Source: Deltaproteobacteria bacterium (lineage in GTDB: Bacteria; Myxococcota; Kuafuiibacteriia; Kuafuiibacteriales; Kuafuiibacteriaceae). From it: a stretch of DNA of 64,000 bases. The stretch spans positions 620,001 to 684,000 of the forward strand of contig JADJBV010000002.1 in assembly GCA_016703535.1 (NCBI GenBank). The letters run 5' to 3'. The position numbers and the translations under genes are program-made. How positions within the stretch are numbered: position 1 is the stretch's first letter; each line of letters opens with the position of its first letter. Positions 1 through 7,142 of the stretch are shown one piece after another. The notes beneath the pieces were generated by a model. The model had not been told where the DNA came from. It saw only the letters and a list, made by a program, of their open reading frames with translations, and ran no database searches.

Positions 1-2
1 CC

Positions 3-326
3 AACTCAGAGGCCTGGGCCGCCGGCCTTGGATTGGGGGGTCGCTTTACGCCCACCGAATCGATCTATCTGGACCTCGACTCGATCATGTGGAGCGCTCG
101 AGTCAGCGATGATCTGGAGAACGAAAACCTGATCGTCACCACCCGGCTCCTCTTCGGCTACCGCTTCAGCGAAGCCTTCTCCGTCTACGCCGGACCCACG
201 TTGAACGTTGGCGTCGACGTGGGCGAGATCGGCGACGCGACCGTGCTGATCCCAAGTTGGGCCAGCCAGCCGGGGCGCCGCGCCTACCTGTGGCCCAGCG
301 GGACCGTGGGGCTGGCGTTCAACTGA
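3..326 (+). CDS. C-terminal part of a beta-barrel-like outer-membrane protein (5' cut by window edge)
   Basis: The frame is open from the first bases of the window to a TGA at 324-326, so the true start lies outside. The 107 visible residues alternate hydrophobic/aromatic and polar positions (for example the stretches around IYLDLDS and FSVYAGPTLNVGV), with Gly-rich turns, as in outer-membrane beta-barrels or OmpA-like porins. No catalytic motif is visible. An internal TTG at 33 is unlikely to be the start because coding-like sequence continues upstream of it. Family assignment is by style only. Confidence 0.5.
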   Translation, partial: NSEAWAAGLGLGGRFTPTESIYLDLDSIMWSARVSDDLENENLIVTTRLLFGYRFSEAFSVYAGPTLNVGVDVGEIGDATVLIPSWASQPGRRAYLWPSGTVGLAFN

Positions 327-334
327 GGGCGTCG

Positions 335-353
335 TTGGGCGCAGCGGGCCCAA
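335..353. terminator. Hairpin between convergent genes
   Basis: TTGGGC, a 7-nt loop and GCCCAA form a perfect 6-bp stem between the stop of the barrel gene (326) and the stop of pntB (361). The symmetry suits a bidirectional terminator, but neither strand has a following T-run. Confidence 0.35.
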
Positions 354-360
354 TCGCCGG

Positions 361-1779
361 TTAAAGGGCCTTCAGGGCCGCGTTGAGGTCGAGGAGTGCC
401 TTTTTGCCGTCGCCGTAGAACATCAAGGTGTTGTCGGCGGCGAAGAGTGGATTTGGGATCCCCGCAAAACCTGGGCTCAAGCTGCGCTTCATGATGATCA
501 CCGTTCGAGCGTGGTCGACGTCGAGGATCGGCATGCCCGCGATCGGGCTTTTGGGGTCGGTGCGGGCGAGGGGGTTGACGACGTCGTTGGCGCCGATGAC
601 CAGCGCCACGTCGACCTGGCCGAAGGTCGGGTTGATCTCGTCCATCTCTTTCATCTTGTCGTAGTCGATCTCTGCCTCGGCCAACAGCACGTTCATGTGG
701 CCCGGCATGCGGCCCGCCACGGGGTGAATGGCGAACTCCACCAAAACTCCGCGGTCTTCAAGGATCTGGGTCAGGTCCCGCACCGCGTGTTGAGCTTGGG
801 AGACGGCGAGCCCGTATCCAGGGACGATCACCACTCGACTGGCGCTCTCCAGGATCATCGCCACCTCCTCGGCGGTGGTCGACTTGACCCGACCACCATA
901 AACCTCGTCGGCGCTGGACCCGCCCGCCTTCGGCCCGAGCTTGGCGAACATCACGTTCGCCAGGGAGCGGTTCATGGCCTTACACATGTTTTGGGTCAGG
1001 ATGATCCCAGAGGCACCCACCAGCGCGCCGGAGATGATCAAGACGTTGTTCTGAAGGACGAAACCCGAGGCGGCCGCGGCGATCCCTGAGTAGGAGTTGA
1101 GGAGCGCGATCACCACCGGCATGTCGGCACCACCGATGGGTACGACCAAAAAAAATCCGAGGGTGCCAGCGACCAAGGTCAACATCCAAAAGACGTTGAG
1201 CGCGCTGGGCTCGACGGTGATCCAGACGCCGAGCCCGAGGGAGGCCGCCACCAAAAGCCCGTTCAAGACTTGGACGCCGGTGAAGCCCGGCCAGTCGAAG
1301 ATCTCCTGGAGCTTGGCGAAGGCAACGACGCTGCCGGTGAAGGTGACGGTACCGACGATGCCGGCGGCCACGGTGGCCACCAAGAAGTGAAGTTCTGGTC
1401 CCCCACCGGCTCCAATGGCCTGTAGCAGTTGTTGCTGCGTCGAAGGTTGCTGGGCTTCGTACAGGGCCGCACCCGCGACGAAGGTCGAGGCCACCCCACC
1501 AAGGCCGTTGAACAACGCGACGAGCTGAGGCATCGCCGTCATTTGGACCTTGATGGCCATGACCGTACCCAACACGCTGCCGATCGCCAGCCCGAAGGCG
1601 ATCAACTCGAAGCTGAGGACTCGGCGATCCACGAGGGTCGCGGCGATCGCGATGAACATGCCGAAGGCGCCCAGGAGGTTCCCTTTGACGGCGGAGCGAG
1701 GGTGTCCCAGGCCTTTGAGGCCGAGGATGAAGAGCAACGACGCGAACAGATAGGTCAGGTTGATCAGGTTCTCGCGCAT
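361..1779 (-). CDS. pntB: NAD(P) transhydrogenase subunit beta
   Basis: Membrane and NADP(H)-binding subunit of the proton-translocating transhydrogenase, which couples hydride transfer from NADH to NADP+ to proton entry and so supplies NADPH. The 472-residue product is close to the usual ~460. The N-terminal 260 residues are a run of hydrophobic helices (domain II). The C-terminal ~180 residues form domain III, with the NADP-binding signature VPGYGLAVSQAQ, then GRMPGHMNVLLAEA, VIGANDVVNP and the closing RSLSPGFAGIPNPLF, all typical of PntB. It is the last gene of a three-gene operon and begins 3 nt after the stop of pntAB, which suggests translational coupling. Confidence 0.97.
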   Translation of the reverse strand: MRENLINLTYLFASLLFILGLKGLGHPRSAVKGNLLGAFGMFIAIAATLVDRRVLSFELIAFGLAIGSVLGTVMAIKVQMTAMPQLVALFNGLGGVASTFVAGAALYEAQQPSTQQQLLQAIGAGGGPELHFLVATVAAGIVGTVTFTGSVVAFAKLQEIFDWPGFTGVQVLNGLLVAASLGLGVWITVEPSALNVFWMLTLVAGTLGFFLVVPIGGADMPVVIALLNSYSGIAAAASGFVLQNNVLIISGALVGASGIILTQNMCKAMNRSLANVMFAKLGPKAGGSSADEVYGGRVKSTTAEEVAMILESASRVVIVPGYGLAVSQAQHAVRDLTQILEDRGVLVEFAIHPVAGRMPGHMNVLLAEAEIDYDKMKEMDEINPTFGQVDVALVIGANDVVNPLARTDPKSPIAGMPILDVDHARTVIIMKRSLSPGFAGIPNPLFAADNTLMFYGDGKKALLDLNAALKAL

Positions 1780-1782
1780 CGT

Positions 1783-2064
1783 TCAGTGCTTCTTCTTGAA
1801 CATGCCGAGCATGCGATGGGTCACTACAAAGCCACCCACGACGTTGGTGGTCGCCAGGATCAGGGCCCCGAAGCCGAGCCAAGTGGCGACGTCGCTCTGG
1901 CCCGAACCCGCGGAGATGACCGCTCCCACCGCGGTGATCCCAGAGATCGCGTTGGAGCCGGACATCAGTGGGGTGTGCAGGGTGGGCGGGACCTTCACGA
2001 TGATCTCGACGCCCACGTAGATCGCGAGGACGAAGATCGTCAGGCCGGTGATCAAGGTCTCCAT
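1783..2064 (-). CDS. pntAB: NAD(P) transhydrogenase subunit alpha, membrane part
   Basis: A 93-residue protein with three hydrophobic segments, corresponding to the membrane domain that is fused to the C-terminus of PntA in enterobacteria but is encoded separately in many other bacteria. It contains the conserved HTPLMSGSNAISGI stretch, lining the proton channel region with PntB, and GFVVTHRMLGMF near the end. Its ATG overlaps the stop of pntAA by one base (TAATG), so the subunits are translationally coupled in the order AA, AB, B. Confidence 0.96.
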   Translation of the reverse strand: METLITGLTIFVLAIYVGVEIIVKVPPTLHTPLMSGSNAISGITAVGAVISAGSGQSDVATWLGFGALILATTNVVGGFVVTHRMLGMFKKKH

Positions 2065-3242
2065 TATTGACCGTCCTTTCGCTGGCGGTTCGCCCGTGAT
2101 TCGGCGTGGAGGCTGAGGACGCGGGGGTGGGTGAGGGCCCCGTCTCGGCAGACCAAGGTCTCTTTGGTGATCTCGTCCTCAAGGTCCAAGCGAAGGGCCC
2201 CGTCTTTGGTGAGGTGGCCCAGCAGGCTGGTCAGGTTGTTGGAGAACATCTGGCTGGCGTGGAAGGGGACGGTGGAGGGCAGGTTGTCGGGGCCCAAGAT
2301 GGTGACCCCAAAGGCGTGTACGGTCTGCCCCAGTTTGGTGAGCGCACAGTTGCCCCCACGTTCGGCGGCGAGATCGACGATGACCGATCCGGGTTGCATG
2401 TTTTCCACCATCAAGTCGGTGACCAGCACCGGAGAAGGTTTGCCGGGTATCGAAGCGGTGGTGATCACCACGTCGCTGGTTCGGACGACCTCGGCCATCA
2501 ACGTTTGTTGTCGCCGATAAAAATCCTCACCCAACGCTTCAGCGTAGCCGCCCCGTCCCTCAGCCGCCCGGGTCTCCAAGGCGAGCTCGACGAACTTGGC
2601 GCCCAGGCTCTGCACCTGCTCCTTGACCGCGGGGCGAACGTCGTAGGCCGACACGATGGCACCCAAGCGCTTGGCGGTCGCGATCGCCTGGAGGCCGGCC
2701 ACCCCAGCTCCGACGATGAGCACCCGAGCGGGCTGCACCGTGCCGGCCGCGGTCATCAACATCGGGAACATCTTGGGGAGCAGGTTGGCGCCCAACAGCA
2801 CGGCCTTGTAGCCCGCCACCGTCGCCATCGAACTCAAGACGTCCATGCTCTGGGCCCGGGTGATCCGAGGGATGAGCTCCAAGGCGAACAACGTCGCGCC
2901 GGTCGTGGCGAAGTCGGCGGCCCTCCCGGGATACGACAGTGGATCCGCCAGACCGATCGCGACCTGGCCTGGTCGAAACCTCGCGAGATCTTCTCGGCCC
3001 GCTTCGGGGTTCGTGCCGTAGGCTCGCACCTGCGCGATCACCTCCGCTTGGAAGACCTCGGCGCGGTCGGCGACGCGGGCTCCCTTGTGTTGGTACTCCT
3101 GGTCAGAATAGCCCGCGCGTTCACCGGCGCCCCGTTCTACGACCACCTCGATCCCGGCCTTCTGGAGCTTGGGGCACGAGGCGGGGATCAGCGCGACCCG
3201 TTGTTCGGCCGGGAAGGTCTCCCTCGGCACCCCAACTTTCAT
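2064..3242 (-). CDS. pntAA: NAD(P) transhydrogenase subunit alpha, NAD-binding part
   Basis: Soluble NAD(H)-binding domain I of transhydrogenase, related to alanine dehydrogenase. The 392-residue product begins with the family signature MKVGVPRETFPAEQRVALIP and carries the Rossmann motif VGAGVAGLQAIATAKRLGA followed by the acidic strand end VSAYDVRP expected for NAD binding. The region around residues 230-260, RAAEGRGGYAEAL, corresponds to the mobile loop that contacts domain III. It is the first gene of the pnt operon; the 115 bp upstream separates it from the stop of an unrelated gene, so the promoter should lie there, although I see no clear consensus. Confidence 0.96.
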   Translation of the reverse strand: MKVGVPRETFPAEQRVALIPASCPKLQKAGIEVVVERGAGERAGYSDQEYQHKGARVADRAEVFQAEVIAQVRAYGTNPEAGREDLARFRPGQVAIGLADPLSYPGRAADFATTGATLFALELIPRITRAQSMDVLSSMATVAGYKAVLLGANLLPKMFPMLMTAAGTVQPARVLIVGAGVAGLQAIATAKRLGAIVSAYDVRPAVKEQVQSLGAKFVELALETRAAEGRGGYAEALGEDFYRRQQTLMAEVVRTSDVVITTASIPGKPSPVLVTDLMVENMQPGSVIVDLAAERGGNCALTKLGQTVHAFGVTILGPDNLPSTVPFHASQMFSNNLTSLLGHLTKDGALRLDLEDEITKETLVCRDGALTHPRVLSLHAESRANRQRKDGQ

Positions 3243-3358
3243 GGCCGGCTTTCGGTGGATCGGGACGGCCCCACGGGCTCGACCCTAGCAGAGCGGGGTC
3301 AGGAAAGTCGGGACAACTCGCGTGATCTCCCGGGGACGGCCACGGCCGGGCCGGCGCC

Positions 3359-6300
3359 TCAGCGCGGCGGCATCACCACCGAGAAGTTGTAGTTCTGCTC
3401 GTAGGTGTTCGAGGCTTCCTGGGCGTTGACGTAGCCGCAGCCCTGCGCCATCGGCCAGGCCACGAAGTAGTGCCCGCCCGCGATGCCTTGGGCGTGGTGA
3501 AGGCCGGTGTTGCCGCGGTCGATCGACATCTTGACCGCCATCTGCTGGACCGGGAGCCCCGCCGCCTGTGCGGCCTGGTTGCCCTGCTGCGAGCTGAACA
3601 TGAAGGGCACACCCATCGCCATCGCCTTCTTCAAGCCGTGTTTGTAGGCGAGGGTGTACATCTCCTGGGTCGGGTTGTGTCCACGCGCGACGGTCATCGG
3701 CGAGTCCATCCAGATCGCGTGACCCTTGTAGCCCGGCATCTCCACCTTGTAGAGGCGGAACATCGAGCGGGTGACGCCGTTGTTGTCGCTGCAGACCCGG
3801 AGCATCTTGTACTGCGCACCGGAGATGAACTCGGCCTGGGACATTCGGTTCTGGCCGGCCTTCGAGGCGATGCAGCCCGCGTCGAAGGAGGTGACCCACG
3901 CTTCGAGGTTGTCTTCGTCGGCGGCGTAGACGCCGTGCCGGGGGTTCCGCTTCACTGGCGCGGGAGGTTCTGGCGCGACCTCGAGGACGCGCTTGATCGC
4001 CTCGGAAGAGCCGCGCCCGCCCAACTTTCTGGTGGCTGAAGCGGCGGCTTCGAGCAGGGGGACCAGCTCCACGATGGTCTTCGCGGGATCACCTTCGCCC
4101 CCTCGCGCCACCGCGTCGAGGGCGAGCTGCAGTTCGATCACCGCCAGGTTCACCGAAAGTGGGCCCACCTTGGTCGACAACTCTCGATGCTCCGGGGTGC
4201 CCTTCACCGCGGCGTGGATCTGCTCCCGCACCGCCTCCAGCTCCGCCCGGAGCCGATCGGCGGAGGCCTGATCGAAGTCGAGGGGGGGCATGCCGGCGAC
4301 GCCCAACTTCACCTCGAGGGGGAGCGCCTTGGCGAGGCCGTGGACCAACCTCATCGCGTCGGCGAGGGCCGCTGGGTTTTTGGCGGCGATAGGACGCATC
4401 TGGGGAGGGGCCACGCCGGCCTGTTCGTTCAGCGGGGTCACCCACTCGTCCATCCAGATCGCCTTCTGCTCCGGCGTGAGGCCGTCGAGGGCCCGGCGTC
4501 CCGTGTCATTGTCGTATTTGATGGCGGGCCACGTGCCGTCGACCATCGACTGGAGGCAGGCCAGGATCGGATCCCGGTAGAGCGACGACGGTGCACCCTG
4601 CACTTGTCCGCCGGCGGGGAGGCCGCCGATCAGCGCCTGGAGATCAGGCAACGCGCGCTTCATGGAGGCGATGGTCTCGGGGTCCGCCTTCACGTTCCCC
4701 ATACCCATCAGGTCCATCACCGCCACGGCGTCCACCGCGCCGGGCTGCTGGGCGACCGCCGCGCCGCCCCCACCGAGGCGAGCCCGTTCGATGGCCGGCA
4801 TCGGATCTTCACCCTTCGCGAGCCCCTGCATGAGGGCATCGAAGGGGACCGCGTTGGCGCGGCCGCCGCGCATCTCGGCGGCGACGAAGGTCGTGATCCG
4901 CGCGACGACCCCGCGCGGAGCCCGAGTGGTGCGGAGGGCCTCGATGAAGTTGAGGCGGTTCGTGTCCATCGCGGTGAAGATCGTGTCGCGGACGTTGCGG
5001 ACCTGCATCCGGCTCCGCTCCGTCGACAAGAAGTCCCGCAGCCACCCGATCTGCTCCGGCGAAAGCCGAATGCTGGCGGTGAAGGCCAGCTCAGGCGGAA
5101 TCACCGCGTGCTCCCGGAGGAAACGCACCGCTGCGCCGTCTTCCATCCCGCCGAGGTTGGCGCGGACGTCGACGGCTCTGCCGGCCCGGATCCCGAAGTG
5201 CAGCGCGTTCGGTTGACCAAGGGCACTTTGCCAGTCCTGGACGACCCGGTTCCAGATGGTGTTGGGATCTCGGTCGAGCTTCGCCACCTCGCTGGCGATC
5301 GACATCGCGTGGCGCGTGAGCGCGAGCTTCGCGGACGCCGGGAGGTTGACGGCGGCGAGCTGCGGGAGGAGCTGCACCAGATACTGAACCGGCGCCTGCC
5401 AACGCAGGTTGTCGGTGTTGGACAGGGTGATGATCCCGGGGCGTTTGTTGGCGTCGTCCGCGATCAGCTCAGGGAGCGGCGCTTGGGGCGCGGCCTGGGC
5501 GATCTGGCAGCAAAGTTCTGCGATCTGCTGGGCCCGCGGCGCCGACAGCCCCTCGACCAGGTTGGCCCGCGCGATGGCGTAGGCCGCCGGCAGGGCCTTC
5601 GCGTCGCCGAGTTGGGGTCGGATCTGCGGGAGGATGGTGGTGAAGCGGTCGAGGAAGGTCTGGAGCGCCTGGGTGCCCGCGACCGGGCTGGTCGCCGCGA
5701 ACTGGGCAGTTACCCAAAAAAGTGAGGCCGGCTCAGCGCCGTGGCCGAGGCTGGCGGAGGCGGCGATCGCCCCCTGGAGCGCGGCGGTCGGACGAAGCTT
5801 GAGCAGGTGGGTGACGCCGTCTTTGACGTCCTGACGGTTGACGTCGACGCCCATCGCGGCCGACGCGGCGCGGATGAGCGCGCTGGGCAAACGAGGGAGC
5901 TCCGCGCCCGCGGCGAGCTCGGCCACCGCTGCCCGGTTGGCCACCAGGTTCGGCGCGTGAACGGAGAAATACTTGACCAGGGCTTCGATCGACGAGGTCC
6001 GGGCGGCGGCCTGGATCGCTGCGCCGATGGTCTCCCATCCGCGTTGTCGCTCCGCGTCAGCGCCCCGCACCTGGGCGGCGGTGGCGAGCAGCCCGCTGAG
6101 CGCCTCGGAAAGCGCCGCGGGGCCGGTCGGGTTGGCGTCGACCGTGGCGGAGATCGCGTTGGCGATCGCTTGGAACGCGGCGCCCGCGGGGGTGCCCGGC
6201 TGAACGCCAGCAGGCAACGCGTTCACGTCCTCCCGGAGTTGTCGATAGAGGCCTTCGGAACCTTGTTTTGCCCGGGTCGCGGCGCGCTCGAGCGCACCTT

Positions 6301-7021
6301 GGTGATCCTTGGGCTTCTTCTCCAGCTCCTCGGTGATCAAGGTCGCGAGGTTGGTGACGTCGACCTGATCGAGTTTGGTACGAGGCAACACCTCGGCGAT
6401 CGAACGGGCGATCGCACCCCAACGTTCGAAGCGTTCGGCCGGCCGCACCAAGGGCGCGTTGTTCTCGATGTGCCAGACGATGTTGGGGTACACGTTGAGG
6501 GCGGACGTGGCGCCGGTCCGGCCGTCGGTGAGGTCGAGGAGTTCGGTGACCGCGGCGCGCACGGCCTTCGCCGCATCCGGCGCCTTCTTCGCGTAACCCA
6601 ACAGATCGGCCATGGCCGCCAGCGCTGGCGCGACCAGGTCATCGTAGGCCGTGTGTTCGACCAGGGCGCGGGCCTCCTTCACGGCCGCCTTCACCGCCTT
6701 CGGCCGATCCGCGATCGGCGTGTCGGCGAGCATCGTGCCGACCTTGGCGTAGAAGGCCTCGAGCGCGCGACCGGCTTGTTTGCCGCGGTGTTCGTCCATC
6801 CCGGAGATCCGGGCTTCGATGGCCTCCATCTCGGCGACCGCCGGAGCGAAGGAGGCGCCGTGTTGGCGGAGGACTTTTTCGGCGACGTGGAGCCCGCGGA
6901 ACTCGTCGAGGGCGACCGCCTGCCGCTTGCCGACGTCGGCCTTCTTTTTCCCGCCGAGCTTCTCCTCTTCGCTCAGGATCCTGAGCGCACGACTGCTGGA
7001 GAGGGCACCGACGAAGGACAT
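3359..7021 (-). CDS. Large alpha-helical protein of unknown function
   Basis: A 1220-residue protein I do not recognise. The start is taken at the ATG beginning MSFVGALSSSRAL because the open frame further upstream is Cys/Arg-rich and would run into the divergent gltX. Residues ~1-1000 are almost entirely Ala/Leu/Arg-rich amphipathic helix, suggesting an alpha-solenoid. The last ~200 residues change character: more aromatic, Gly, Met and Cys, beginning near PRHGVYAADEDNLEAW and ending with GGHYFVAWPMAQGCGY. These look like a separate globular domain. There is no signal peptide or transmembrane segment, so it should be cytoplasmic. It is divergent from the extended glutamyl-tRNA synthetase gene, with about 120 bp between them that must hold both promoters. 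No function is proposed. Confidence 0.85.
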   Translation of the reverse strand: MSFVGALSSSRALRILSEEEKLGGKKKADVGKRQAVALDEFRGLHVAEKVLRQHGASFAPAVAEMEAIEARISGMDEHRGKQAGRALEAFYAKVGTMLADTPIADRPKAVKAAVKEARALVEHTAYDDLVAPALAAMADLLGYAKKAPDAAKAVRAAVTELLDLTDGRTGATSALNVYPNIVWHIENNAPLVRPAERFERWGAIARSIAEVLPRTKLDQVDVTNLATLITEELEKKPKDHQGALERAATRAKQGSEGLYRQLREDVNALPAGVQPGTPAGAAFQAIANAISATVDANPTGPAALSEALSGLLATAAQVRGADAERQRGWETIGAAIQAAARTSSIEALVKYFSVHAPNLVANRAAVAELAAGAELPRLPSALIRAASAAMGVDVNRQDVKDGVTHLLKLRPTAALQGAIAASASLGHGAEPASLFWVTAQFAATSPVAGTQALQTFLDRFTTILPQIRPQLGDAKALPAAYAIARANLVEGLSAPRAQQIAELCCQIAQAAPQAPLPELIADDANKRPGIITLSNTDNLRWQAPVQYLVQLLPQLAAVNLPASAKLALTRHAMSIASEVAKLDRDPNTIWNRVVQDWQSALGQPNALHFGIRAGRAVDVRANLGGMEDGAAVRFLREHAVIPPELAFTASIRLSPEQIGWLRDFLSTERSRMQVRNVRDTIFTAMDTNRLNFIEALRTTRAPRGVVARITTFVAAEMRGGRANAVPFDALMQGLAKGEDPMPAIERARLGGGGAAVAQQPGAVDAVAVMDLMGMGNVKADPETIASMKRALPDLQALIGGLPAGGQVQGAPSSLYRDPILACLQSMVDGTWPAIKYDNDTGRRALDGLTPEQKAIWMDEWVTPLNEQAGVAPPQMRPIAAKNPAALADAMRLVHGLAKALPLEVKLGVAGMPPLDFDQASADRLRAELEAVREQIHAAVKGTPEHRELSTKVGPLSVNLAVIELQLALDAVARGGEGDPAKTIVELVPLLEAAASATRKLGGRGSSEAIKRVLEVAPEPPAPVKRNPRHGVYAADEDNLEAWVTSFDAGCIASKAGQNRMSQAEFISGAQYKMLRVCSDNNGVTRSMFRLYKVEMPGYKGHAIWMDSPMTVARGHNPTQEMYTLAYKHGLKKAMAMGVPFMFSSQQGNQAAQAAGLPVQQMAVKMSIDRGNTGLHHAQGIAGGHYFVAWPMAQGCGYVNAQEASNTYEQNYNFSVVMPPR

Positions 7022-7142
7022 CAACTCGTTTTCGGCAGGATGTGGGCTTATGGTGCCGAAGAAACGACATGTCGGATGGCCGCAACAAGTTGGTCCCTGG
7101 CGTCGACAATCAATACGGGCGCCCCGGGCCCACGAGTATAAG

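Noticed and set aside
2106..3392. Long plus-strand open frame opposite pntAA
   Set aside because: It is the antisense shadow of a gene with full transhydrogenase motifs.
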